Shown here piece after piece: positions 17,296 through 26,160 of a stretch of 64,000 nucleotides of DNA. The notes under the pieces are model-generated. The model was not told where the DNA came from. It did no database searches and worked only from the letters and a program-made list of their open reading frames with translations. Both the position numbers and the translations under genes were made by a program. This DNA comes from Nocardia huaxiensis (GTDB lineage Bacteria; Actinomycetota; Actinomycetes; Mycobacteriales; Mycobacteriaceae): contig NZ_CP059399.1 in the NCBI RefSeq assembly GCF_013744875.1, positions 4,092,001-4,156,000 of the forward strand, written 5' to 3'. The first letter of the stretch is position 1. Each line of letters begins with the position of its first letter.

Positions 17296-17625
17296 ATGGA
17301 AGTCGTGTCGTCGAGGAAGAAGTACCCGGTCGAGCTGCGTGAGCGAGCGATCCGGATGTTCGTGGAGATCCAGGATCAACACGAGTCGGAGTGGGCCGCG
17401 ATGAAAGCGGTCGCCGATCTGCTCGGCGTGGGGACCCCGGAAACGGTCCGCAAGTGGGTGCGTCAGGGCCAGATCGACGGTGGAACCCGTCCCGGGGTGA
17501 GCACCGATGAGTCCGCGGAGTTGAAGCGGTTGCGGCGTGAGAACGCAGAACTCAAGCGCGCCAACGGAATTCTGAAAGCCGCGTCGGTTTTCTTCGCGGC
17601 CGAACTGGACCGGCCCCAACGCTGA
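17296..17625 (+). CDS. IS3 transposase OrfA
   Basis: A 109-residue protein with the IS3 OrfA layout: HTH (KKYPVELRERAIRMFVE and VADLLGVGTPETVRKWVRQ) and a C-terminal leucine zipper (ELKRLRRENAELKRANGILK). It binds the element ends and provides the N-terminus of the OrfAB fusion. A GTG nine bases into the frame is an alternative start. Confidence 0.88.
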   Translation: MEVVSSRKKYPVELRERAIRMFVEIQDQHESEWAAMKAVADLLGVGTPETVRKWVRQGQIDGGTRPGVSTDESAELKRLRRENAELKRANGILKAASVFFAAELDRPQR

Positions 17626-18569
17626 CCGTCAGGTTCATCAGCGAACATCAAGGCCGTCGCGAACACGGCGGCCTGCGATGGGGTGTCGAGTCGATCTGCG
17701 CCGCGCTCACCGAGCTCGGCGTCAAGATCGCCCCATCGACCTACTACGAACATCGCAACCGGACCCCGACCCAGCGCGAACAGCGTGACCAGGAATTGAA
17801 TGTGCAGATCACGCGCGTGCACAACGAGAACTACCGGGTCTACGGGGCCCGGAAAGTGTGGCTGCAGCTCAACCGCGAGGGCATCGGCGTCGCCCGTTGC
17901 CGGGTGGAACGGCTGATGCGTGGTCTCGGATTACGAGGTGCGGTGCGCGGCAAGGTCAAACGGACCACGATCGCGGACCCGGCCGCGCCGCGGTCGGCGG
18001 ATCTGGTGCGACGCAAGTTCTCTCCTGCGGCACCGAATCGGTTGTGGGTAGCCGATTTCACCTACGTCTCGACGTGGTCGGGATGGGTATATGTCGCGTT
18101 CGTCGTGGACGCCTACGCCCGTCGGATCATCGGCTGGCGCACCTCCACGTCGATGACGACCGGGTTGGTGCTCGACGCGATCGAGCATGCCATCTGGACT
18201 CGGAACCGCGATGGATGGGATGTGAAAGATGTTGTCCACCACAATGATAGGGGATCTCAATATACCTCGATCGCGTTCACCGAACGCCTCGCCGAGGCCG
18301 GGATCCAACCCTCTGTAGGGGCGGTCGGCTCCTCTTATGACAACGCACTCGCCGAGACGATCAACGGTCTCTACAAGACCGAACTGATCAAACCTCGAGG
18401 CCCGTGGCGCACGGTCGATCACGTCGAGTTGGCCACCGCCGAATGGGTCGACTGGTTCAATCACCGTCGCCTCTACCGCAATTGCGGTGACATGCCACCT
18501 GCCGAACTGGAAGCCGCCTACTACGCTCAACAACCAGCCCAGCAACTCGCTGAGCTGTCACACCAATAA
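17592..18569 (+). CDS. IS3 transposase OrfB (made by -1 frameshift from OrfA)
   Basis: The frame lies -1 relative to OrfA and has no good start of its own. A slippery GGTTTTC lies at 17586-17592 near the end of OrfA, so production as an OrfAB fusion is expected. The catalytic rve domain has the DDE residues in WVADFTYVSTWSG, VVHHNDRGSQYTS and SYDNALAETINGLYK, and a complete C-terminus. It looks functional. The given start marks the frameshift region, not an initiation codon. Confidence 0.88.
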   Translation, partial: LRGRTGPAPTLTVRFISEHQGRREHGGLRWGVESICAALTELGVKIAPSTYYEHRNRTPTQREQRDQELNVQITRVHNENYRVYGARKVWLQLNREGIGVARCRVERLMRGLGLRGAVRGKVKRTTIADPAAPRSADLVRRKFSPAAPNRLWVADFTYVSTWSGWVYVAFVVDAYARRIIGWRTSTSMTTGLVLDAIEHAIWTRNRDGWDVKDVVHHNDRGSQYTSIAFTERLAEAGIQPSVGAVGSSYDNALAETINGLYKTELIKPRGPWRTVDHVELATAEWVDWFNHRRLYRNCGDMPPAELEAAYYAQQPAQQLAELSHQ

Positions 18570-18598
18570 GTCTCCGGACACACCGGGACGATTCACGG

Positions 18599-18692
18599 GG
18601 ATCTTCGTCGCTGGAAAGGGCTCTACGACTGGGATCCGACGACTTGCCGTGGTGTCGGCCTCGATGAAGGCCAGATGGAAACCATCTTCTAA
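18599..18692 (+). pseudogene. cas3: Orphaned 3' end of cas3
   Basis: Joined in frame to 17252, this stretch encodes DLRRWKGLYDWDPTTCRGVG and then LDEGQMETIF before TAA (18690-18692). This is a typical type I-C Cas3 C-terminus with W-x-G-x-Y-D. It is cut off from its gene by the IS3 insertion and has no start signal of its own. Confidence 0.85.
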
Positions 18693-18903
18693 CCCGTTGA
18701 AGAACCGCGTGCTCGGCTGGAATCGAGTCGCGTGATACGGGGGACCGCAGTTAGATTGTCATCGGGTCGGTAGGTTCGGAACCTGTAGTGCTGCAACAAA
18801 CCCAGAAAGGTTCCGAAGTAGCGATCTGGGGAAATGCGACAGGGCTGAGCCTCCAACGGTGTTCCTGAGCCCGTGTGGGCGCACTTATCGCAGGTCATCC
18901 AGG
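18693..18903 (+). promoter_or_regulatory. Leader of CRISPR array 2
   Basis: Has the leader inverted repeat TTCGGAACCT (18775-18784) and AGGTTCCGAA (18808-18817), followed by GTAGCG and ending GCAGGTCATCCAGG at the first repeat. The 80 bases before it hold no gene. Identity with the other two leaders at these blocks, in otherwise diverged sequence, marks them as functional. Confidence 0.75.
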
Positions 18904-20023
18904 GCGGCGCCGGACCTCCGGGTCCGGCGAGAATCTCAACGACACGGGGAGTTCTCCAGCTCGTAGAGCAGCGACGCGGCGCCGGACCTCCGGGTCCGGC
19001 GAGAATCTCAACCGATTCTCCCCCGATCAGCGGGCGGTGGTGCGGCGCGGCGCCGGACCTCCGGGTCCGGCGAGAATCTCAACTCTTTCCATGTGCCCGA
19101 ATACATCCCGGGCCCAAAGCGGCGCCGGACCTCCGGGTCCGGCGAGAATCTCAACACCTGGGAAGAAACCACCAAGGGTCACATCCGGGTGGCGGCGCCG
19201 GACCTCCGGGTCCGGCGAGAATCTCAACCTTGCCGCGTGCGTCCATTTCCAGGGTTCGGCCCTGCGGCGCCGGACCTCCGGGTCCGGCGAGAATCTCAAC
19301 GATCCGATGAGCGGACTTCGCGACGGCTGCCCGTTGCGGCGCCGGACCTCCGGGTCCGGCGAGAATCTCAACACTGACGCGCACGGCTATTGCTGGCCGG
19401 GCCTGGAGCGGCGCCGGACCTCCGGGTCCGGCGAGAATCTCAACTTCCCGATCGAGGCCAAAAACCTCGTCACCGCACTGGCGGCGCCGGACCTCCGGGT
19501 CCGGCGAGAATCTCAACCGGCACCTGCTTGACCTACCAGGCCGGCCCGAAGAGCGGCGCCGGACCTCCGGGTCCGGCGAGAATCTCAACGGTTGGAGCAT
19601 CAGCAAGGTTGGACGACTCGAACGGCGGCGCCGGACCTCCGGGTCCGGCGAGAATCTCAACTCGCTGGTGACCTGTGCGATGCGGGCGCGTCGTTGCGGC
19701 GCCGGACCTCCGGGTCCGGCGAGAATCTCAACCGGTACGACCGCTTGCGTGAGGTCACGTTCTGGACGCGGCGCCGGACCTCCGGGTCCGGCGAGAATCT
19801 CAACATCACCTGGTCGAGCAGCTTGATACCGTCCCACCGCAGCGGCGCCGGACCTCCGGGTCCGGCGAGAATCTCAACGGCTACAACCCCGCCGCCCGGA
19901 AATGGCGTGTGATGCGGCGCCGGACCTCCGGGTCCGGCGAGTATCTCAATAGATGGGATGTGATGTGATGAGCGAGGAACCAAGCATCGGCGTCGGGCCT
20001 CCGGGTTCGGCGAGAATCTCAAC
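18904..20023 (+). CRISPR. CRISPR array 2: 16 repeats, 15 spacers
   Basis: The 37-bp repeat starts at 18904, 18976, 19047, 19119, 19192, 19264, 19336, 19408, 19481, 19553, 19625, 19696, 19768, 19842, 19914 and 19987. Spacers are 34-37 bp. Repeats 1-14 are essentially identical; 15 (GAGTATCTCAAT end) and 16 (TCGGCGTCGG start) are degenerate, which sets the leader at the left and the oldest spacers at the right. The array lies between cas3 and cas5. Confidence 0.97.
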
Positions 20024-20058
20024 ACATGGTTAGACCTTCCGAAGGTTGCACGTGCCGA

Positions 20059-20099
20059 GGCTCATTTGGTGGATTCCCTTGGCATCCACCAAATGAGCC
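20059..20099. terminator. 16-bp perfect hairpin after array 2
   Basis: GGCTCATTTGGTGGAT pairs perfectly with ATCCACCAAATGAGCC across a nine-base loop. It lies 36 bases after the last repeat and could end the pre-crRNA transcript. No U-run follows, so another structural role is possible. Confidence 0.5.
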
Positions 20100-20238
20100 C
20101 GAATCGCTTTCATAGGGCCGCGGATAGATCGGGTCCTTGAGACCTCAAATTCATACCATCCAGCTGGTATTTCTGATCGAAAGCGTCTGCTGGGAAACGC
20201 TTTTGCCTCCTTTCGGGTTCCGGTCAGGCTAAAGTCCA

Positions 20239-20445
20239 GTGGCTGGAAGTTCCAATCATGTGAAGGGGATCGAATGGGGGGAAGTCGCAACCAAAGATGC
20301 TGGCGGTGAGGATGCTGCCAGGGAAACGCATAAGGCTTCAGCGGGGCAGGTCAAACGGTTCGCGTGGCTGACAGCGGAGCAGGTCTTCGTCAAGGCACTG
20401 GTTGCAGGTTGTTTTTGGGTGGTAGAGAAGATTCTGAGTCGTTGA
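20239..20445 (+). CDS. Doubtful small protein upstream of cas5
   Basis: A 68-residue frame with GTG start, a charged first half and a hydrophobic C-terminal segment VFVKALVAGCFWVVEKILSR that could be one membrane helix. There is no recognised domain and no strong ribosome site. It is in the right direction and just ahead of the cas operon, so it could be an accessory small membrane protein, or chance. Confidence 0.25.
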   Translation: MAGSSNHVKGIEWGEVATKDAGGEDAARETHKASAGQVKRFAWLTAEQVFVKALVAGCFWVVEKILSR

Positions 20446-20588
20446 TCGGAGCACTCGCCAGGTGCGCCGGGTATGTCTGTTTGGCACATCTCCAAACCTG
20501 TCGGTGCTGTAGTGCATGATTCGCAGGGTGAGTGCAGGGGATCTTGAATGTGCCTAGTTAGCAATCATTTTCGTTGGAAGGGGGCTGT

Positions 20589-21221
20589 GTGCCCGTCGTA
20601 GTTCAGGTTCGTGGGCCTGGCGCGTTGTTCACGCGACCAGGGTTAACCGCGGAACGGATGACCTATTCGGTGATGACGCCGACAGCTGCTACCGGTGTGC
20701 TCACCGCTATTTTCTGGAAACCGGAGATTCGGTACCGAATTCAGCGTATCGAGGTGCTCAACCCGGTGAAGACATTCACGTTGCGGCGCAACGAGACTAC
20801 CGACCTTCCCTCTCTCGGGGACGCGGTGTCGCGTGGCCGGACCGTGGACACGGCCGCGAATCGGGTGCAGCGGAATGCGTTGTGTCTCAAGGATGTCGAG
20901 TATCGAATCCATGCGCACATCGAGGTGCAGGCTGGGGCTGGCAAGAACGAGGCGGCGTACCGGGATCAGTTGCGGCGCAGGGTAGAGAGGGGCAGCTGCT
21001 TCAGCCAGCCGTATCTCGGGACGCGTGAGTTTCCGGCGGAGTTCGGTGTCGCCGATGATCGGAAGCCGATTGCCTTGTCGGGAGATTTGGGAGTGATGCT
21101 GCACAGCATCGACTACTCCACGACTCCCCGGCAGTCCCGATGGTTCCGGGCGAAACTCCGAGACGGTGTCATGGAGGTCCCCCGCGACGGTATCGGCGAC
21201 GACGCGTTACCGGAGGCGTGA
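20589..21221 (+). CDS. cas5: Cas5c/Cas5d, crRNA-processing subunit of type I-C Cascade
   Basis: A 210-residue RAMP protein. In type I-C, Cas5 replaces Cas6 and cuts pre-crRNA at the repeat hairpin, then stays on the 5' handle. Family landmarks are ALFTRPGLTAERMTYSVMTP near the N-terminus, AATGVLTAIFWKPEIRYRI, VQRNALCLKDVEYRIHAHI in the middle, and CFSQPYLGTREFPAEFG. The GTG at 20589 has GGAAGGGGG just ahead; the longer TTG start is less likely. Its TGA is directly followed by the cas8c ATG. Confidence 0.93.
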   Translation: MPVVVQVRGPGALFTRPGLTAERMTYSVMTPTAATGVLTAIFWKPEIRYRIQRIEVLNPVKTFTLRRNETTDLPSLGDAVSRGRTVDTAANRVQRNALCLKDVEYRIHAHIEVQAGAGKNEAAYRDQLRRRVERGSCFSQPYLGTREFPAEFGVADDRKPIALSGDLGVMLHSIDYSTTPRQSRWFRAKLRDGVMEVPRDGIGDDALPEA

Positions 21222-23093
21222 ATGCTGCTGGAGCGCTTGGTGTCCTACGCGCGGGAGCATCGTGGAACCGTGCCAGCGTTTCATCGTGACCGCGAGTTCC
21301 GTTGGAAGTTGGATGTTTCCGCGACGGCTCGGGGTATCGACTCGGTACCGACATTGGTGCCGCTGAAGGATCCGGACAAACCGCGCAGGGGAATCGTTCA
21401 CACGACTCCTTCATCGACCCGCACCGTCGGGGTCTCGCCGAACTTAGCTGCCGACGACGCCCAGTACGTTTTTGGGTGGATCGACGACAACACCGACCAG
21501 GCCCGAGCGCAACAGTGCCACGAGGCATTCGTGCAGTTGATCCACGAATGGGCCGAATCGGTGCCGACCGAGATCGATCCGGTTCCCCACACGTTGTCCG
21601 CGCTGTTCCGATCGGGGCTGTTGGCGAGTCTCGAACAACCGGAAGAGTTACGAGCCAAGGACGGCGTGCTCATCACCGTGAACGGGGTCCCCGCCTACCG
21701 CAGTGTCTCCGCAGCCGACTACTGGCGCACCCATGTCGGTACGAAGAAGGGGACCGGACGTACCGGTGCCTGCATGATCTGTCAACAGGTCCGGCCGTTG
21801 GCCAATACCATTCCCGGAAAGGTACCTGCCCCTCTGGTGCCGGGCGCTAGCAATGACGCGGCACTGGTCAGTATCAACGAGCGCGTGTTCGGCTACGACC
21901 TGGAAGCCCAGCTCACCCATACACCGATCTGTATGGGCTGCGCCGATGACTTGATGGTCGGGCTGACCACGGTGCTGTCCTCGAGTAGCAGCCTCACACT
22001 CTCCGGACAGGACACCCGGCTGGCATGGTGGGTCTCCGGCAGCGACGAATCCGATTGGATGGATCTGCTGCTCGAACCCGACCCTGACCAGGTCAATCAG
22101 CTGTTCCTCGACGTGCACCGAGGCAGGGAGCGCACCAGCCGGCTGACCGGTCGATTCTGTTGGATGGCGGTGGGCGGCAACATCTCCCGGATCATGGTCA
22201 GGCAATGGGTTGATATCGCTCTCACCTGTGCCGATGACAGCGCTGTCAGTCACGACGAGAACGTGCTGGCCTGGTTTCGCGACCACAAGAACACTCCGCG
22301 GCGCACCGCGCCTATCCGGCGCTCGGATGGCACGGAGATCCCTGCGGGACAGTGGATTCACAGCCCCGGACGGTTTGCCGCCTGTTTGGGGCGATGGGAT
22401 GGGGCCACCAAGCAGTATCGCCCCTTTGGTGCCAAGAACGCCGACCGCCCGGAACAGGCTCTGCTGCAACTGCTTCGGGTCGCAGTCCTCAACGAACCGG
22501 TACCCGTCGCGATTCAAACCCATCTGATCCACCGCATCCGCAACGACGGCCGGGTCGATGACTGTCGCGCCTCTCTGATCCGTCTCGCCCTCACCCGTAG
22601 CCCCGCCCGACCGAAGGACACCTCCATACCGATGGCCCTCGATGAAACCTGCACCGACCCCGCCTATCTCGCCGGACGCCTCTTTGCTGTCCTTGAACAA
22701 ACTCAGCGCGCCGCTCACCGTGCGCCTAGAGCAAGGTCCGCCGACTCCGGCTCTTTGAACTCTGGGGACGATGGTCAGCCGGAGAACTCGAACCGTTCCC
22801 CGGTAAACAGCACCTACGGGGACCGCTATTTCCGCCGCGCGATCGAGACGCCGCAACCTGTTGTGCTGCAAGGGATCAAGCAGTCACAAGCCTGGCTGAC
22901 CAAGATCCGCCGCCGAGACGGGGAGGCGCGTTCCCAGTGGTACTCCAACCGAATTCGCGCGATCGTGGATCCGATGACACCGTCGGCGTGGATTCCCCTG
23001 CGGAACAACCTGTGGCAGCAGGGCCAGTTCGTCCTCGGCTATAACCACCAACTCGCCCACCGGACCATGGGCGAGAACGCCGAAACGGTTTAA
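21222..23093 (+). CDS. cas8c: Cas8c (Csd1), large subunit of type I-C Cascade
   Basis: At 623 residues this matches the usual Cas8c length. Cas8c recognises the PAM and contacts Cas5 at the crRNA 5' handle. Typical segments are MLLERLVSYAREH, KPRRGIVHTTPSSTRTVGVS, TGACMICQQVRPLANT, FGYDLEAQ, IRRSDGTEIPAGQWIHSPGR, ETCTDPAYLAGRLFAVLEQ and YFRRAIETPQPVVLQ. C-x2-C pairs (CMICQQ, CMGCADD) may bind zinc. The gene abuts cas5 without spacing; cas7 follows after 33 bases. Confidence 0.95.
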   Translation: MLLERLVSYAREHRGTVPAFHRDREFRWKLDVSATARGIDSVPTLVPLKDPDKPRRGIVHTTPSSTRTVGVSPNLAADDAQYVFGWIDDNTDQARAQQCHEAFVQLIHEWAESVPTEIDPVPHTLSALFRSGLLASLEQPEELRAKDGVLITVNGVPAYRSVSAADYWRTHVGTKKGTGRTGACMICQQVRPLANTIPGKVPAPLVPGASNDAALVSINERVFGYDLEAQLTHTPICMGCADDLMVGLTTVLSSSSSLTLSGQDTRLAWWVSGSDESDWMDLLLEPDPDQVNQLFLDVHRGRERTSRLTGRFCWMAVGGNISRIMVRQWVDIALTCADDSAVSHDENVLAWFRDHKNTPRRTAPIRRSDGTEIPAGQWIHSPGRFAACLGRWDGATKQYRPFGAKNADRPEQALLQLLRVAVLNEPVPVAIQTHLIHRIRNDGRVDDCRASLIRLALTRSPARPKDTSIPMALDETCTDPAYLAGRLFAVLEQTQRAAHRAPRARSADSGSLNSGDDGQPENSNRSPVNSTYGDRYFRRAIETPQPVVLQGIKQSQAWLTKIRRRDGEARSQWYSNRIRAIVDPMTPSAWIPLRNNLWQQGQFVLGYNHQLAHRTMGENAETV

Positions 23094-23126
23094 CCACAGC
23101 GCTATTCACCCTTGGAAGGATTCATT

Positions 23127-24083
23127 ATGTCCACGACCCTTGCTGCTCATCTCAACCCCGACGTTCGCCATGACATGGTCTTCTACTTCGATGTCACCGA
23201 CGGCAATCCCAACGGTGACCCCGACGCCGGCAACCAACCAAGAACCGACCTCGAAACCGGACACGGACTGGTGACCGACGTATGCCTGAAACGCAAAATC
23301 CGCGACACCTTTCCCCTGATCGCCGCAGGGAACTCCCGCTACGGCATCTTCGTTGAGGCCGGGCACGCCCTCAACACTCGCCTCAAGGAATCCTTGACCG
23401 CGAACGGATTCGATGCCGCGCCCGCAAAAGAAGCCAAGGACGGTACCGGCAAGGCCAAATCCGGCAAGACCAAAGCGAAGCTGACCCCCGAACAGGTCGC
23501 CACGGCACGAGCGTGGCTGTGCGACCGATACGCCGACATCCGGTTGTTCGGCGCAGTGCTGTCCACCGGCGAGACAAACGCGCTCGGCAGTATCCGTGGC
23601 CCCTTGCAGTTCGGGATGGCACGGTCGATCGACCCGATCATTCCCACCGAGCACGCCATCACCCGCGTCACCCAGACCCGCCAGGAAGACATCGACCAGG
23701 GCGAGTCCACCGAGATGGGCTCGAAATGGACAGTGCCCTACGGTCTCTACCGCGTGGAGGTCACCTACTCGGCGGCGCGCGCCGCCCAAACAGGGGTCGA
23801 TTCGAAAGATCTCGAACTGCTCTACCAGATTCTGGAGATGATGTTCGATCACGACAGTGCGGCGACCCGCGGTCGTATGACTGCTCGCGGCCTGCATGTG
23901 TTCAGCCACGACAACGCCTTCGGCAATGCGCCCGCCGCTACCCTGCTCGAACGGGTCCGCGTCGATGCTGGTGTCCGTCCGGTAGGCCACCCGGGTCCGC
24001 GTCGATTCACCGACTACACCGTCGATGTCGCCGATACCGAAGTCCTCCCGACAGGGGTCATCTATACCCGTGTGTTCGGCTGA
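23127..24083 (+). CDS. cas7: Cas7 (Csd2), backbone subunit of type I-C Cascade
   Basis: A 318-residue RAMP protein that forms the crRNA-coating filament. It opens after HDMVFYFDVTDGNPNGDPDA, the signature of the family, and includes DRYADIRLFGAVLSTG, IRGPLQFGMARSIDPI and GSKWTVPYGLYRVEVTYSA. An insertion rich in lysine and alanine (AKEAKDGTGKAKSGKTKAK) near residues 105-125 may be a flexible loop. The ATG at 23127 has GGAAGGA seven bases upstream; the longer in-frame start is ignored. Confidence 0.96.
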   Translation: MSTTLAAHLNPDVRHDMVFYFDVTDGNPNGDPDAGNQPRTDLETGHGLVTDVCLKRKIRDTFPLIAAGNSRYGIFVEAGHALNTRLKESLTANGFDAAPAKEAKDGTGKAKSGKTKAKLTPEQVATARAWLCDRYADIRLFGAVLSTGETNALGSIRGPLQFGMARSIDPIIPTEHAITRVTQTRQEDIDQGESTEMGSKWTVPYGLYRVEVTYSAARAAQTGVDSKDLELLYQILEMMFDHDSAATRGRMTARGLHVFSHDNAFGNAPAATLLERVRVDAGVRPVGHPGPRRFTDYTVDVADTEVLPTGVIYTRVFG

Positions 24084-24086
24084 TCA

Positions 24087-24719
24087 ATGGATGACCCGGC
24101 TTCCGGCGACGCACGGTGGAGCGTGCCGATCTCGGCTATCGAGCACTACGCCTACTGCCCAAGACAGGCGGTATTGATCTGGCAGGAGGCGTATTTCGAG
24201 TCCAACGCCGATACTGTCCGAGGCGATATAGCCCATGCGGCGGTCGATCGTGGCGGTACGCTCACCGGGCGTCGCGGAGCACGGGTGTGGCGGTCCCTGC
24301 CCGTTTACAGCAATATTCTGGCCATCCACGGCGTCTGCGACACCGTCGAGTGGACCGATGCCGGGCCGATACCGGTCGAACACAAATCCGGCCGATACGC
24401 ACCCGGTGGCCCCGCCGACCTCCAAGTGGCAGCTCAAGTGCTCTGCCTGCGTGAGATGCTCGAGCAACCAGTTCCCCACGGACTGGTATTCGCCGGGAAG
24501 AGTCGCCGCCGGTACGAAGTTCAGGTGAACGAGGCGCTCGTCGCCTCGACGACCGAGACCATCGAGGCACTCCGGCACCAGATGATGGTGCCGATCCCAC
24601 CCCCTCCGGTCAACGATCACCGGTGCAAGCGATGTTCACTCCGCCCCGGTTGCATGCCGGAAATCTCATCGAGTGGAGAGATCGACCTCTTCACCCCTCG
24701 CCGACCCAGAGACCTATGA
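24087..24719 (+). CDS. cas4: Cas4 nuclease of spacer acquisition
   Basis: A 210-residue RecB-type nuclease that trims prespacers and helps PAM selection together with Cas1-Cas2. The iron-sulfur cysteines are in AYCPRQ (residue 24) and CKRCSLRPGC (about 180-189). The nuclease core has GDIAHAAVD, GVCDTVEW and PIPVEHKSGRYA with the D-x-ExK residues. It begins four bases after cas7 and overlaps cas1 by ATGA. Confidence 0.95.
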   Translation: MDDPASGDARWSVPISAIEHYAYCPRQAVLIWQEAYFESNADTVRGDIAHAAVDRGGTLTGRRGARVWRSLPVYSNILAIHGVCDTVEWTDAGPIPVEHKSGRYAPGGPADLQVAAQVLCLREMLEQPVPHGLVFAGKSRRRYEVQVNEALVASTTETIEALRHQMMVPIPPPPVNDHRCKRCSLRPGCMPEISSSGEIDLFTPRRPRDL

Positions 24720-25732
24720 CTGAACTGCTGAAAACCCTGTTCGTCACCACCCCCGGCACCAGTTTGCATTTGGACGGTGACGCCCTGCGCGTGTACCACC
24801 CTGACAAGCCAGGGCGTCATCTCCTGCCACTCATCCGCCTGCACGACATCGTCGTCTTCAACGGTGTGACGGTGAGTAACGACCTGATGCATCGCTGCGC
24901 TGCCGACGGTCGCAGCCTGACCTGGCTGACCCGCAACGGCAAGTTCCTCGCTCGTGTCGCCGGGCCGGTCCCAGGCAACCCGCACCTGCGCATCCAACAG
25001 CTACACGCCCACATCGACACGGGCCACCAACTGCGCCTGGCACAAGCCATGGTCGCCGGCAAGCTGCACAACTACCGACAACTCCTACTGCGAACCGCAC
25101 GAGACGCTACCGGCCGGCGTCAGGTCAGCCTGCGTGAAGTCGCGGAAAGCCATTCCGCCGCATTGCAATCGCTCCGCACCGCAACATCGCTCGACGAAGT
25201 CCGAGGTATCGAAGGCCGCGCTGCACGGGACTATTTCCAAAGCCTCCCCGACCTGGCCCCTGGTGCCTCGGTCGGACGCAATCGGCGACCACCCACCGAT
25301 CCGATCAACTGCCTGCTGTCGTTCGGATACGGCCTTCTGCGCTCAGCGGTCCACGGCGCGCTCGAACAGGTCGGTCTCGACCCTTACATCGGATATCTCC
25401 ACGGCATCCGCCCGGCCAAACCTGCTCTCGCACTGGATCTTATGGAAGAATTTCGGCCACTGCTTGTGGACCGACTAGTTCTCACCCTGTTCAACCGCGG
25501 CCAAATCAAGAACACCCACACCGAAACGTTCCCCGGTGGTCAGGTGCAGCTGACCACCGACGGACGCAAACTGTTCCTCGAACAATGGTCGATCGCACGC
25601 GAGAAGCCCTGGCCACATGTCCATCTCGATCGAGAAGTCCCAGCAGCCCTACTCCCGTTGGCCCAGGCGCGGTTACTGGCTCGGCACCTTCGCGACAGAA
25701 CCGATACCTACGTACCGTGGACGGTGTCCTAA
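24716..25732 (+). CDS. cas1: Cas1 integrase of spacer acquisition
   Basis: A 338-residue protein, normal length for type I-C Cas1, which inserts new spacers at the leader end. Metal-binding residues are Glu in RGIEGRAARDYF (near 163), His in IGYLHGIRP (near 227) and Asp/Glu in LALDLMEEFRP (near 240). The ATG at 24716 is chosen because it overlaps the cas4 stop and starts at MTELLKTLFV, where the family begins. The next gene starts at the base after its TAA. Confidence 0.96.
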   Translation: MTELLKTLFVTTPGTSLHLDGDALRVYHPDKPGRHLLPLIRLHDIVVFNGVTVSNDLMHRCAADGRSLTWLTRNGKFLARVAGPVPGNPHLRIQQLHAHIDTGHQLRLAQAMVAGKLHNYRQLLLRTARDATGRRQVSLREVAESHSAALQSLRTATSLDEVRGIEGRAARDYFQSLPDLAPGASVGRNRRPPTDPINCLLSFGYGLLRSAVHGALEQVGLDPYIGYLHGIRPAKPALALDLMEEFRPLLVDRLVLTLFNRGQIKNTHTETFPGGQVQLTTDGRKLFLEQWSIAREKPWPHVHLDREVPAALLPLAQARLLARHLRDRTDTYVPWTVS

Positions 25733-26023
<291 letters not shown>

Positions 26024-26160
26024 CCACAGGACCTCGGAACCCCAAGTGCGACCCAAAATCCGGGCAGGTTCCGAACCGGCGGCCAGGACAAACGCCTACA
26101 GAATGCTCTTAAGCTGCTTGCATTTCGCCCCTACTAAGCGAAAAGGGCAGGTCATCCAGG
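26024..26160 (+). promoter_or_regulatory. Leader of CRISPR array 3
   Basis: The palindromic block is present in weakened form: CTCGGAACCC near 26033 and AGGTTCCGAA at 26066-26075. The end GCAGGTCATCCAGG before the first repeat is exact. This leader is AT-richer near 26100-26145 than the other two. Confidence 0.75.

Larger units (their letters stand above)
17253..18595 (+). mobile_element. IS3-family insertion sequence inside cas3
   Basis: Length 1343 bp with 28-bp imperfect inverted repeats. The left end TGAATCGCCCCGGTGAGTCC continues to GGGACTT; the right end at 18568-18595 is the near complement. The element is flanked on both sides by CGG (17250-17252 and 18596-18598), the 3-bp target duplication expected of IS3. 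It encodes OrfA and an OrfAB frameshift transposase in the same direction as cas3. Removing it with one CGG restores the cas3 reading frame to a TAA at 18690. Confidence 0.93.
20024..20588. other. Region between array 2 and cas5
   Basis: Contains a perfect 16-bp stem (20059-20074 with 20084-20099) and a doubtful small reading frame (20239-20445). The promoter for the cas5-cas2 operon should lie in the last 100 bases. Local GC is lower than in the neighbouring genes. Confidence 0.4.

Noticed and set aside
22210..22871. Minus-strand and alternate-frame proteins inside cas8c
   Set aside because: Shadows of the cas8c frame.
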